Shown: in pieces, positions 15,394 through 24,432 of the stretch
How positions within the stretch are numbered: the first letter of the stretch is position 1
Layout: each line of letters starts with the position of its first letter
DNA from: Bacteroidota bacterium
Lineage (GTDB): Bacteria > Bacteroidota > Bacteroidia > UKL13-3
Assembly (NCBI GenBank): GCA_947453415.1
Contig: CANGGG010000011.1
Location: forward strand, 1-54,523
Reading direction: 5' to 3'
DNA: 54,523 nucleotides
Program-made: the position numbers and the translations under genes
Notes under the pieces: model-generated
What the model was told of the DNA's origin: nothing
Databases searched by the model: none
Seen by the model: only the letters and a program-made list of their open reading frames with translations

Positions 15394-16110
15394 GTTTCTT
15401 TAGGGGTTGTTATAAAATTTAAATTTAAAAAATATAAGTCTCCTTAATATTGATATTACTTTAATTACTAACATAATAAAATTAATTGTTTTGAGTTTTC
15501 ATGCTTGTAATTACTCAATCATTTATATTTGTTAAAGATTCACTTAAGCTAAAAATAAAAATTTTAGTTTAATAATTATTTGAATTATTTTTCACTTTTT
15601 TACCACTTTTCTAAACTCTTAAAACTGTACTTTTATGTTTTTTTATGAATTTATAACTTCTTATTTGTTTCATTTCAACAACGTTTCTAGAGATTATAAA
15701 CAATTAATTGCAAAAGTTTATTCTTCAATGCTAGGTTTTAATAATTAAAACAACTTGCTTTCAGTGAGTTATAATAATTCAAAAACAAAGCACCCATGAT
15801 TTTTTTTTAATAAATTATTTTCTTGTCAGTTTTACTAGTATTTATTTTATTTGTTTCTAAATATTTCGTAAAAAAATATTAAAAAATTAATTTTAACTAT
15901 CTCAGAAAATTCAGATCATAAAATTAATTCACCTGGTGTAAAGTTTAATTTGCAATGGAATGAAGAAAAAAGTTCCGTTCATTGTTTTGAATACTAAATA
16001 AAGGAGAATACATGTCCCTCTTTTTTATTCGTAAAATACTTACATATTGGTGTTTATATATTTATTTACATAAAAAAACATTTTTGTAAGAATATTATTA
16101 ATTTAAAGAA
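15394..16110. other. Long AT-rich stretch without a convincing gene
   Basis: About 700 bases. A 37-codon frame exists at 15635-15748 (MFFYEFITSYLF...), and a broken remnant at 15796-16004: a membrane-helix-like frame (LSVLLVFILFVSKYF) with two stops near its start, followed in another frame by SPGVKFNLQWNEEKSSVHCF. The frame breaks lie at T and A homopolymers. This looks like decayed coding DNA, without identity. Confidence 0.4.
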
Positions 16111-17982
16111 ATGAAAAAATTTGCAAGCCCATATTTTATTACCAGTCTTTTTATTTGCTTGATTGGCATTTTTAAAGTGCAAGCACAAAGCAAATATAAG
16201 GATCATTTAATTGAAAAATTAAATAAATCATATCAATTTGAGAAATCAATTCAAGTTGCTCGTTTCATGATTTTAAAAGCCAATTCCAATGAGAAAAAGC
16301 TTTATTATAACAATTTAATCATTGGTGCATATTCAAATATGGAAAAAAACGATTCCATGTTAATCTATATGAAATATTCATTGGAATTGCTTCCTAATGT
16401 TCAAGATTCAGAATTGATTTGTTATACTTATCTAAGGATAGGAATAGGCTATAAAAATATCCTAGATATCAATAACAGTTCTCTATATTTATTAAAAGCA
16501 ATAAACATAGCCAAAAAAATAAATTGTTTATTTGTTTTAGTAAAAGCATATTCTGAATTGGGTAATTTAATTATTACAGAAAATTTAAATATGAATCTGG
16601 CCTTGTATTATTTAAATATATCCATTAAATATTCCAATGATAGAAATTACGATATTAACAATTCCGAAAAATTAGCTTCAAAAATAATTGCTTTAGTTCT
16701 TAGAGGCAGTTTATATTCAATATTAGAAAAAACTAAAGAAGGTTTCAATGATTTATTTTTAGCCAAAACACTTGTAAATAAATTACCCAATAATGTAGAT
16801 CTTTTAAAAATTGTAAATAATCAACTTTCTTTTTTATATCTTCATATTAACGACAGGAAAAATAGCGAAAAATATATAAATGAGGCTTTAAAAATTTCCT
16901 TGGCAGTGAATGATAAGCCGAGTATTAGATATTCTTATAGATACATGGCAGAAATTGGCTTCCATTTTAAAGATTATTACAAGGCTATTTTTTATAGTTT
17001 AAAAGCAGATAATTACAGTGATAAAAATAATGAGGAATTTGTTAGTAAAATTTATGTAGACAGTATAGTTTCCCTTTCTTATCAGTACATTGGTGAATAT
17101 GAAAATGCTTTAAAATATTATAAAAGTTATACAGAACTAAAAAATAAGTATTATGAAAAAAACAGATTTGACGAATTAAATAAACTGGAAGTATTGTTTA
17201 AAGTGGAAGAAAATGAAAAAAAATTGGCCTTAAATAATTTAGAGCAAACCAAAGATAAAGCCACCATTCAAATATTACTTTTGATTATTTTCTTATCAAT
17301 TTTAATACTCGTAATTTTCTTTGGATATAAATATTTGGAAAATAAGCGTAAAAAAATAATTTTTAAAAATATTGAAAATTCAGATAAAGAAATTAATTCA
17401 ATAAAAGATTGGCATGAATGGCGAAATAATTCTAAAATATTAGTAAATTCTAATTTAACTGTTCAAACAGCTGTAGATGAAAATAATTTATATAATTCGC
17501 CTGAATTGGTTAATAAACAAACTAAAGCTGAAATTAAAGCTGGAGCTAATGTTGAAAACAATATAGATTTTGAAACAAGTAGTGTTAATTATACAAACTT
17601 GTATTTTGAATTGCGTGAAGTTTTGGAGACAAAACAATTGTATTTAAATCCTAATCTAATTTTAGAGGATTTAATAAAAGAACTAGGCACCAATAAAAAA
17701 TATTTGTATTACGCAATTAAATCAAACTATGAAGATAATTTCCGAAGTTTATTGAGTGATTACAGGATCAATCATGTTAAATCAATGATAGTTGAATCAA
17801 TAAAAAATAAGAAAAAGATTCGTATTGAAGAAATTCAAGAATCCTCAGGATTTCAATCTACAGCTTCCTTTTTTAGAGTTTTTAAAAGTAAAACAGGACT
17901 AACACCTTTGGAATATGTAGAACAAGTTAGATTATCAAATATAAATTCTATTAATTCATTATCTGAAGTCATGGCAATTTAA
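16111..17982 (+). CDS. Membrane TPR sensor with C-terminal AraC-type DNA-binding domain
   Basis: 623 residues. Signal peptide 1-26 (ending KVQAQ), a periplasmic series of TPR-like helix pairs to about residue 385, one membrane helix (ATIQILLLIIFLSILILVIFF), a cytosolic linker, and an AraC helix-turn-helix (EDLIKELGTNKKYLYYAI and FQSTASFFRVFKSKTGLTPLEY, about 520-610). It is a one-component transmembrane regulator of the type common in Bacteroidota. The linker (AEIKAGANVENNIDFETSS) is unusually low in complexity. Its target is unknown; no obvious regulated gene is adjacent. Confidence 0.88.
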   Translation: MKKFASPYFITSLFICLIGIFKVQAQSKYKDHLIEKLNKSYQFEKSIQVARFMILKANSNEKKLYYNNLIIGAYSNMEKNDSMLIYMKYSLELLPNVQDSELICYTYLRIGIGYKNILDINNSSLYLLKAINIAKKINCLFVLVKAYSELGNLIITENLNMNLALYYLNISIKYSNDRNYDINNSEKLASKIIALVLRGSLYSILEKTKEGFNDLFLAKTLVNKLPNNVDLLKIVNNQLSFLYLHINDRKNSEKYINEALKISLAVNDKPSIRYSYRYMAEIGFHFKDYYKAIFYSLKADNYSDKNNEEFVSKIYVDSIVSLSYQYIGEYENALKYYKSYTELKNKYYEKNRFDELNKLEVLFKVEENEKKLALNNLEQTKDKATIQILLLIIFLSILILVIFFGYKYLENKRKKIIFKNIENSDKEINSIKDWHEWRNNSKILVNSNLTVQTAVDENNLYNSPELVNKQTKAEIKAGANVENNIDFETSSVNYTNLYFELREVLETKQLYLNPNLILEDLIKELGTNKKYLYYAIKSNYEDNFRSLLSDYRINHVKSMIVESIKNKKKIRIEEIQESSGFQSTASFFRVFKSKTGLTPLEYVEQVRLSNINSINSLSEVMAI

Positions 17983-18149
17983 AAGTTGGATTATTCAGTT
18001 CGGATTTGTAGTCATCTACTAAAAAATTTGTCATTTGATTTTAAATACCAATTAAGAAATAAATAGGTAATAAAATATTTTTTTAATCGCTTAACAAATT
18101 CGTATGATATAAATTGCTGTTTGCAAACCGAAGCTGCTAAAAAATCATC

Positions 18150-18190
18150 AAAAAAAATGCCTTGAATGTTTTAAAACAATCAAGGCATTT
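18150..18190 (-). terminator. Terminator of the tRNA-Asp/tRNA-Arg unit
   Basis: AAATGCCTTGA (18155-18165) pairs perfectly with TCAAGGCATTT (18180-18190). On the minus strand it is followed by a run of T. Confidence 0.8.
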
Positions 18191-18199
18191 TACTTTTTG

Positions 18200-18273
18200 T
18201 GGTCTCGCAAGGATTCAAACCTTGAACCTTCTCATCCGTAGTGAGATGCTCTATTCAATTGAGCTACGAAACC
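18200..18273 (-). tRNA. tRNA-Arg (anticodon ACG)
   Basis: Full cloverleaf by hand: acceptor GGTTTCG/CGAGACC (one G-U), D stem GCTC/GAGC, anticodon stem TCTCA/TGAGA with loop CTACGGA (anticodon ACG, normally inosine-modified), T stem CAAGG/CCTTG. Discriminator A; CCA is not encoded. Confidence 0.93.
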
Positions 18274-18280
18274 ATTACTG

Positions 18281-18354
18281 CGGTGCGGACGGGACTCGAA
18301 CCCGCGACCCCCTGCGTGACAGGCAGGTATTCTAACCAACTGAACTACCACACC
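18281..18354 (-). tRNA. tRNA-Asp (anticodon GTC)
   Basis: Acceptor GGTGTGG/CCGCACC, anticodon stem CCTGC/GCAGG with loop CTGTCAC (GTC), T stem GCGGG/CCCGT, discriminator G; CCA not encoded. It is upstream of tRNA-Arg by seven bases in the same transcript. Confidence 0.95.
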
Positions 18355-18533
18355 GTTTTTTTAAAGAACTTTTAAACTATCCTGTCGTTTAAAGGAGTGC
18401 AAATATAGGCAGATTTGTTTTTTTGTCAAGCCCTTTCTTTGTTTTTACCCTATTTTTATAAAAAATAGCCTTATTTACAAGCATATAAAATTTATTTGCT
18501 AAAACTTAACGTTTGGCTTAGTATTATTGCAGT

Positions 18534-19484
18534 ATGGCACATTTTGATTTTGAAAAACCAATACAGGATTTAGAAGACCAATTAAAAAAGGTTAAGGAAG
18601 TAGCTGATAAAGGTAAAATAGATGTAAATGCATCTATTAAAGAGTTAGAAGAAAAGATAATATCTACTAAGAAAGAATTGTATAGTAATTTAAATGGATG
18701 GCAACGTGTTCAAGTAAGCCGTCATCCTGACAGACCATACACTTTAGATTATGTTGAAAATTGTTTCGATAATTTTGTTGAATTACATGGCGATAGAAAT
18801 GTAAAAGATGATAAAGCGATGATTGGTGGATTTGCTTCCATTAATGGTAAAACAGTTATGATTGTTGGTCATCAAAAAGGTAGAAACACCAAACAACGTC
18901 AGTTTAGGAATTTTGGAATGCCAAATCCTGAAGGTTACAGAAAAGCTTTGCGTTTAATGAAATTAGCTGAAAAATTCAATAAACCAATTGTTTGTTTTAT
19001 TGATACTCCCGGTGCATCGCCAGGATTAGAAGCAGAAGAACGCGGACAAGGAGAAGCCATTGCCAGAAATTTATTAGAAATGAGTGTACTTAAAGTTCCA
19101 GTTATTTGTATTATTATAGGTGAGGGTGCAAGTGGTGGTGCTTTAGGAATTGGTGTTGGCGATAGGGTGATGATGATGGAAAATACTTGGTATTCGGTAA
19201 TATCACCTGAAAGTTGTTCATCTATTTTATGGCGTACATGGGAGTTTAAAGAAAAAGCTGCAGATGCACTAAAATTAACCGCTAACGATATGTTTAAAAA
19301 CAAATTGATAGATGGAATAATTTTAGAACCTTTAGGCGGTGCACACGAAAATCCGGCTGAAGCATTTATAATTATGAAAACAGAAATTGATAAAATGTTG
19401 ACTGAATTAAGTGCAATAAATGCTGATGAATTAATAAATACAAGAATTGAAAAGTTCAGTGCGATGGGATCATTTACTGAATAA
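18534..19484 (+). CDS. accA: Acetyl-CoA carboxylase carboxyltransferase subunit alpha
   Basis: 316 residues, the family's usual length. N-terminal coiled-coil ([15 protein letters not shown]), then [71 protein letters not shown] and [15 protein letters not shown], the crotonase-fold oxyanion glycine segments. With AccD it transfers carboxyl from biotin to acetyl-CoA, giving malonyl-CoA. Stands alone, as usual in this phylum. Confidence 0.97.
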   Translation: MAHFDFEKPIQDLEDQLKKVKEVADKGKIDVNASIKELEEKIISTKKELYSNLNGWQRVQVSRHPDRPYTLDYVENCFDNFVELHGDRNVKDDKAMIGGFASINGKTVMIVGHQKGRNTKQRQFRNFGMPNPEGYRKALRLMKLAEKFNKPIVCFIDTPGASPGLEAEERGQGEAIARNLLEMSVLKVPVICIIIGEGASGGALGIGVGDRVMMMENTWYSVISPESCSSILWRTWEFKEKAADALKLTANDMFKNKLIDGIILEPLGGAHENPAEAFIIMKTEIDKMLTELSAINADELINTRIEKFSAMGSFTE

Positions 19485-19504
19485 AATATAAAATTAATTA
19501 TAAT

Positions 19505-19545
19505 AAAAAAAGCAAAATAGACTAGGTGTTTATTTTGCTTTTTTT
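19505..19545. terminator. Bidirectional terminator between accA and the glycosyltransferase
   Basis: AAAAAGCAAAATA and TATTTTGCTTTTT are perfect 13-bp arms around an 11-base loop, with A-run before and T-run after, so it serves both converging genes. Confidence 0.85.
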
Positions 19546-19548
19546 GTT

Positions 19549-20676
19549 TTATTTTTTCAATTCATTGTAAAAATTCATCAGTTTTTTTGCCAATAAATTT
19601 TTATCAAATAGCAAAGTTCTTTCTTTTGCCTCAGCTACTATTTTACTAATTGTTTCATTGCTTTGCAATTCATTGTTTACAATACTAACAATTGCATCAA
19701 AATCAAATGGTGATAAACACATACCATTTGGACCAATAACCTCTGGCAACGATGAAGTATTGGATGTAATTACAGGTATTTTGCTTTTCATGGCTTCCAA
19801 AATTGGAATTCCAAAACCTTCAAACTCCGAAATGTAAACAAAAACTTGACTACATTGGTAAATAATGGGTAAGTCTTCAAAGCTTATATTTTCAAGTATT
19901 TGTATCCTGCTTTGTAAATTATTTTTGATTGCAAAATCAAATAATTCATTAGCATAATCAGTTTTTTTACCAATTAAAACCAAACTCCAATCGCTTGAAA
20001 GTTTAGCCAATGCTTTTAAAATTGTCAATTGATTTTTGCGTTTTTCAATGGTACCAACACTTAAAATAAATTGCTTCGGTAAATTATATTTAATAATAAT
20101 AGCTAACTTTTCTTCATTGGAATATTGCTTTGCAAATGCAGCATCACAATCTTGATATAGAACATTTATTTTCTGATTTTCAATTTTGAAATAATCTGAA
20201 ACATCAGCTTTGGTTTGTTTACTAGTTGCTAAAATTAAATCAGCAGTTTGACAAGCTCGTTTAAACTTTTTCTTGTAAATATAAGCATCAATGGTGTTAT
20301 AATAATCAGGATAACGCAGAAAAATAAGGTCGTGAATAGTCACAACTGTTTTTGTTTTTTTACTGTTAATTCCGTTTGGAATTTCATTACTTAAACCGTG
20401 AAAAATATCTAAATTTAAATCATTAACAATATCACCAATGCTGTAAGTACGCCAAGCTGAATGAAATTTTTTATGTAAATAATTTTCAGGTGCTATTATC
20501 TCTATATTATTAAATTCGCTGAAAAGATTTTCAAACTTTTCATCAATAGTTGGCGTAAATAAATAGTACTGATGCTCAGGAAAATTTTCTAATAACGATA
20601 AAATTAATAAACGAGAATAATTACCCAAACCTGTTGAGTTATTGAAAGCACGTTTAGCATCGAATCCTATTTTCAT
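19549..20676 (-). CDS. Glycosyltransferase, GT4-type (GT-B fold)
   Basis: 375 residues. N-terminal MKIGFDAKRAFNNSTGLGNYSR is the acceptor-domain start with its glycine loop; TIHDLIFLRYPDYY and a KRACQTADLILATSKQTKADV helix follow. The nucleotide-sugar domain shows FILSVGTIEKRKN and the E-x7-E element in SEFEGFGIPILEAM, then PVITSNTSSLPEV. Cytosolic face of the inner membrane; probably lipid-linked or surface glycan synthesis, but the sugar and acceptor cannot be told. Downstream of dapD by 27 bases on the same strand. Confidence 0.92.
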   Translation of the reverse strand: MKIGFDAKRAFNNSTGLGNYSRLLILSLLENFPEHQYYLFTPTIDEKFENLFSEFNNIEIIAPENYLHKKFHSAWRTYSIGDIVNDLNLDIFHGLSNEIPNGINSKKTKTVVTIHDLIFLRYPDYYNTIDAYIYKKKFKRACQTADLILATSKQTKADVSDYFKIENQKINVLYQDCDAAFAKQYSNEEKLAIIIKYNLPKQFILSVGTIEKRKNQLTILKALAKLSSDWSLVLIGKKTDYANELFDFAIKNNLQSRIQILENISFEDLPIIYQCSQVFVYISEFEGFGIPILEAMKSKIPVITSNTSSLPEVIGPNGMCLSPFDFDAIVSIVNNELQSNETISKIVAEAKERTLLFDKNLLAKKLMNFYNELKK

Positions 20677-20703
20677 TTATAAATTTATGATTAAAAAATA
20701 GAT

Positions 20704-21513
20704 TTAAACAGCCACGCTATTGTCTCTTAAAGCATCGTTTAAGCTGGTTTTTTTATCAGTACTTTCTTTTCGTTTTCCAATAATAATAGCACAAGGAACT
20801 TGATAATCACCAGCAGGAAATTTTTTGGTGTATGAACCGGGAATAACTACCGAACGAGCCGGAACAATTCCTTTGTATTCAATAGGATTTTCGCCTGTTA
20901 CATCAATTATTTTAGTGCTCATGGTTAAGGTGACTCCGGCTCCTAAAACGGCTTCTGTTTCAACCCTAACGCCCTCTACAACTATGCAACGAGAGCCAAT
21001 AAAACAATTATCTTCAATAATTACTGGAGCAGCTTGAACAGGTTCTAAAACTCCACCAATTCCAACTCCACCACTTAAATGAACATTTTTTCCAATTTGC
21101 GCACAACTGCCAACCGTTGCCCAAGTATCCACCATGGTTCCTTCATCTACGTAAGCACCAATGTTTACATAGCTTGGCATTAAAATAACTCCCTTAGCTA
21201 AAAATGCACCATAACGAGCTACTGCATGAGGAACTACTCTTACGCCTAATTCAGCATAATTGTGTTTCAACAACATTTTATCATGAAATTCAAAAGGACC
21301 CACTTCAATGGTTTCCATTTTTTGAATTGGAAAATACATGATCACCGCTTTTTTTACCCAATCATTTACTTGCCATCCATCAGGTGTTGGTTCAGCGGTT
21401 CTTAAAATTCCTTTATCAAGCTGATCAATAACTTCTCTAATGGCTTGTTGAGTTTCGATTTGTTTGATTAAGTCACGGTTTTCCCATGCTTGTTCAATAA
21501 TATTTTTTAACAT
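20704..21513 (-). CDS. dapD: 2,3,4,5-tetrahydropyridine-2,6-dicarboxylate N-succinyltransferase
   Basis: 269 residues. Lysine/diaminopimelate pathway: transfers succinyl from succinyl-CoA to tetrahydrodipicolinate. A helical N-terminal domain (VIDQLDKGILRTAEPTPDGW) is followed by a left-handed beta-helix of hexapeptide repeats (VNIGAYVDEGTMVDTWATVG, SCAQIGKNVHLSGGVGIGG) and CFIGSRCIVVEGVRVETEAVLGAGV. C-terminal FPAGDYQVPCAIIIGKR is typical. The product feeds peptidoglycan and lysine. Confidence 0.97.
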   Translation of the reverse strand: MLKNIIEQAWENRDLIKQIETQQAIREVIDQLDKGILRTAEPTPDGWQVNDWVKKAVIMYFPIQKMETIEVGPFEFHDKMLLKHNYAELGVRVVPHAVARYGAFLAKGVILMPSYVNIGAYVDEGTMVDTWATVGSCAQIGKNVHLSGGVGIGGVLEPVQAAPVIIEDNCFIGSRCIVVEGVRVETEAVLGAGVTLTMSTKIIDVTGENPIEYKGIVPARSVVIPGSYTKKFPAGDYQVPCAIIIGKRKESTDKKTSLNDALRDNSVAV

Positions 21514-21677
21514 CTTTTAAAGTAAAATTCTATTTTTTTGTAAATGTATTTTGTTTTGTCTGCTTAAAAAATTTCAAGTTCGAGGCTTGTGTGAATAGAA
21601 AAAAGGGAGTTTACTAATAATAAATGACCTTTTTTATAACAAGTATAACGATGAAATTGGAATTTTATATCAGACAA

Positions 21678-22544
21678 CTAAATATGTCTTTCAGCATGAT
21701 AACTCGAGCGAACCAATGCACCGCTTTCTACATATTTTAAACCTTTTGCTAAACCAGCTACTTTGAAATAATCAAATTGTTCTGGTGTTATAAATTCTTC
21801 AACAGCTACGTGCATTTTAGTTGGTTGTAAATATTGACCAAGGGTTAAAACATCGCAACCATGAGCCACTAAATCATCCATAATTTGAAATACTTCAGCT
21901 TCTGTTTCACCCAAGCCAAGCATTACACCACTTTTGGTTCTACGGCCTCTTTCTTTGGTTAATTTTATTTGTTCTAAACTGCGTTCATATTTAGCTTGAG
22001 GACGTATTTTACGGTATAACCTAGGAACTGTTTCCATGTTATGGCTCACCACTTCAGGCTTTTCGTCAATTACTTGGTACAGTAAATCCCATTTACTTAA
22101 AAAGTCAGGAATTAAAGTTTCCATAGTAGTAGTTGGACTTAATTCTTTCACTAATCTAATGGTATCGGCCCATACTTGAGCACCTTTATCGGGTAATTCA
22201 TCTCTGTTTACCGATGTTAGTACAGCATGTTTTACTTTCATTAGTTTAATGGCTTCTGCTACACGCATGGGCTCTTCTAAATCATAGGTTTTTGCCCTTC
22301 CAGTTGCTACCGCACAAAACGAACAACTACGGGTACAAATATTACCTAAAATCATAAAAGTGGCAGTGCCTTCACCCCAACATTCACCCATGTTTGGACA
22401 ATTTCCACTTTCACAAATAGTATGTAATTTATATTCATCCACCAATTGGCGAACTTTTCTATAGTTTTCGCCTGTTGGTAATTTTACTTTTAACCAGCTA
22501 GGTTTTTTTACTCTTGCCTCGCTTAATACCGGTAATTCAATCAT
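21678..22544 (-). CDS. lipA: Lipoyl synthase
   Basis: 288 residues. Radical-SAM enzyme inserting two sulfurs into octanoyl-carrier domains. The auxiliary cluster ligands are C44, C49 and C55 ([12 protein letters not shown]) and the radical-SAM cluster is C70, C74, C77 (CTRSCSFC). The conserved RSSYHAE tail supplies the serine ligand of the auxiliary cluster. [20 protein letters not shown] is the other signature. Monocistronic by spacing. Confidence 0.98.
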   Translation of the reverse strand: MIELPVLSEARVKKPSWLKVKLPTGENYRKVRQLVDEYKLHTICESGNCPNMGECWGEGTATFMILGNICTRSCSFCAVATGRAKTYDLEEPMRVAEAIKLMKVKHAVLTSVNRDELPDKGAQVWADTIRLVKELSPTTTMETLIPDFLSKWDLLYQVIDEKPEVVSHNMETVPRLYRKIRPQAKYERSLEQIKLTKERGRRTKSGVMLGLGETEAEVFQIMDDLVAHGCDVLTLGQYLQPTKMHVAVEEFITPEQFDYFKVAGLAKGLKYVESGALVRSSYHAERHI

Positions 22545-23075
22545 TCTTATTTCTTCAAAATTTCCACAAAGTTAATAATGCAATTTGAATTATTATTTTT
22601 AATTTATGATTTTATAAATTTCTTTTGATTTGAATAATAGATAAGTATAAAATGATAAATTTTGAAATTTATTAATGTAAGTTGGTACTGCGCTAAAATT
22701 CCAAATACTATTGCCAGACGATTATACGACCAATTGTAATATTCAATTTCCAAACCCAATTGCAAGTCCTTCAGGGTTTTGATAAATGAGTTTTGGCTAA
22801 AGCCAGGTTATATTTTTATCTATCCTATCCACGACCTAAAGGTCGTGGCAAATGATCGTGGCAAAGATCGTGGCAAAGATCGTGGCAAAGATAGTGGCAA
22901 AGATAGTGGAAATTTTCGTGGCAATAACTTTTGAAAATTGTTGAGCTTATCGAACTTCAACCAACAGAGATAATGTAAATATCGAAATATTACCTTCAGA
23001 CGATTGCGTAAAGGTATGCGCTGGTAAGGCGTTAGACTGAAAATAAATAATTCAAACGATTAATCAATAAGCATT
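22545..23075. other. Repeat-rich intergenic region
   Basis: 531 bases with no gene. It contains TGGCTAAAGCCA (22794-22805, palindrome), the CCACGACCT palindrome with its 12-bp tandem array (22829-22925), TTGAGCTTATCGAA (22941-22954), and CAGACGATT at both 22715 and 22997. This is a pile-up of dispersed palindromic elements between two genes of the same orientation. Confidence 0.6.
22829..22925. repeat. Palindrome grown into a 12-bp tandem array
   Basis: CCACGACCT-AA-AGGTCGTGG (22829-22848) is a perfect palindrome. Its right arm starts a tandem array of about seven units with consensus GATCGTGGCAAA: three exact units at 22854-22889, and diverging ones (GATAGTGG..., TTTCGTGG...) to 22925. Confidence 0.8.
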
Positions 23076-23822
23076 TTATTTTTTCCATCCAAAATTAAAT
23101 GCAATGTACATAGCAGGGAAAAATTGAATTTGTTCTGCTTTATTAAGCATTGGAAGTTTTTCATTGAATGCATCAAAAGTTATTCCCGCTTCTAACGATT
23201 TATATTCATCTGGATATTGTCCATATTCTATATTTAAACCAGCACGTCCAAATAAACCAAACTTTACATCTAATTCATTGAATCCTGATAAAAATGGGCC
23301 ATTTCCATAAATTCTGTATTCAATGTTATGCTTTTCGGGATTGTATTTTTCAGTTACTAAGGAGTTTGTTCCATCAGCATTTAAAATAAAATAGTCAATA
23401 TACGCGGGTTTTAATAATGCCAATGAAATTCCAATATTGTATATAAAATTTAATGCTAAAGCATTTTTATAACTTCGTTCTGTTAATTCAATTTTTTGTC
23501 CAAAACTATTTCGCCAAAAATAAGTATAATTCAATCGGCCAAATGTATAAGTACTTGGATTTTCTTGATAACCGTATCTCCAAACTTCTTTCGGATGTCT
23601 GATATAAGAAATGTCAGACTCAATGTAATTCTTAATACTTCCTGTTTTGTGCCAACCATGTCGGTAATACATGCCACCACCACCAAAGGTATTTAAACTA
23701 AATCCAATATTGAAGTCTTTGTAATAAAGCAATTCACCATCAGTGATTGGTGCATTTTGAGCTGAGTTGAAATTGATAAAAAACAACACAAAATAAAATG
23801 TAATAAAAATTCGTTTTTGCAA
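23076..23822 (-). CDS. Exported beta-barrel-like protein, function unknown
   Basis: 248 residues with a signal peptide ending NFNSAQ at residue 22. The rest alternates aromatic and glycine-rich strands (YKDFNIGFSLNTFGGGGMYYRHGW, FGLFGRAGLNIEYG) and ends FFPAMYIAFNFGWKK, the pattern of a small outer-membrane beta-barrel. I know similar hypothetical proteins in Bacteroidota but no assigned function. It is transcribed away from osmC across a 41-base gap. Confidence 0.75.
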   Translation of the reverse strand: MQKRIFITFYFVLFFINFNSAQNAPITDGELLYYKDFNIGFSLNTFGGGGMYYRHGWHKTGSIKNYIESDISYIRHPKEVWRYGYQENPSTYTFGRLNYTYFWRNSFGQKIELTERSYKNALALNFIYNIGISLALLKPAYIDYFILNADGTNSLVTEKYNPEKHNIEYRIYGNGPFLSGFNELDVKFGLFGRAGLNIEYGQYPDEYKSLEAGITFDAFNEKLPMLNKAEQIQFFPAMYIAFNFGWKK

Positions 23823-23863
23823 TGTGGATTTTCTTTTATTATTGTTGTCAAAAATAACAAAAA

Positions 23864-24271
23864 ATGTATACAGCAGAAGTAATTTATTTAGGAGAATTCA
23901 GATGTGAGGCAACTCACCTACAATCAGGCAGTAAAATTATTACTGATGCTCCAACTGATAATTTTGGAAAAGGCCTTGCTTTTTCTCCAACTGATTTGGT
24001 AGCTAAAGGTTTAGCTAGTTGTATGATGACTACTATTGCTATTCAAACGAGGTTAATGGGATTTAATTTAATTGACTCAAAATTGACAGTTAAAAAGCAC
24101 ATGAGCAGTGATCCGAGAAGAATAAGTATGATTGAAATAAATGTTTTTATTCCTAAAAATGACTTAACAGAAGTCGATAAAGCTAAAATAATTGAAATTG
24201 GACTAAGCTGTCCGGTTGCTAAAAGTTTACACCCTGATTTAATTCAAGATATAAACTTTCAGTTTGTTTAG
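23864..24271 (+). CDS. OsmC/Ohr family peroxidase-like protein
   Basis: 135 residues. The redox cysteines are C53 in GLASCMMTTIAI and C116 in GLSCPVAKSLHP, at the family's positions. OsmC-type proteins reduce organic hydroperoxides with lipoylated proteins or thiols. Sequence is closer to the general OsmC branch than to Ohr (no VHGRCPYS motif). Cytosolic; monocistronic, with a small hairpin terminator at the stop. Confidence 0.9.
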   Translation: MYTAEVIYLGEFRCEATHLQSGSKIITDAPTDNFGKGLAFSPTDLVAKGLASCMMTTIAIQTRLMGFNLIDSKLTVKKHMSSDPRRISMIEINVFIPKNDLTEVDKAKIIEIGLSCPVAKSLHPDLIQDINFQFV

Positions 24272-24295
24272 CTACTGATTTTTCAGTAGTTTTTA
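24271..24295 (+). terminator. Terminator of the OsmC gene
   Basis: CTACTGA (24272-24278) and TCAGTAG (24283-24289) with a 4-nt loop and a T5 tail; it begins within the stop codon. Confidence 0.65.
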
Positions 24296-24308
24296 AGTTA
24301 GTTTAAAA

Positions 24309-24392
24309 CTAAAATTTTGGACATGAACCTTTGCACGAAATCATTAAAAAAATGATTAAAGCAAAAATTGCGAATGGAGCTAATTTCTTCAT
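24309..24392 (-). CDS. 27-residue lipoprotein
   Basis: The minus frame reads MKKLAPFAIFALIIFLMISC then KGSCPKF and TAG. K2-K3, an 11-residue hydrophobic core and a lipobox ending at C20 make a full lipoprotein signal, leaving a mature peptide of only eight residues with a second cysteine. I recall similarly short lipoproteins in Bacteroidota. It lies between two plus-strand genes and must have its own promoter. Confidence 0.6.
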   Translation of the reverse strand: MKKLAPFAIFALIIFLMISCKGSCPKF

Positions 24393-24432
24393 AACTATTT
24401 GATTGATATAATTTAACTATTTTTTTTAACAC

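Noticed and set aside
15635-15748. 37-codon frame in the AT-rich stretch
   Set aside because: No pattern, no promoter and length expected by chance in such DNA; mentioned only in the region note.
22841-22925. CRISPR-like short repeats
   Set aside because: Units are contiguous 12-mers without spacers, and no cas gene is present.
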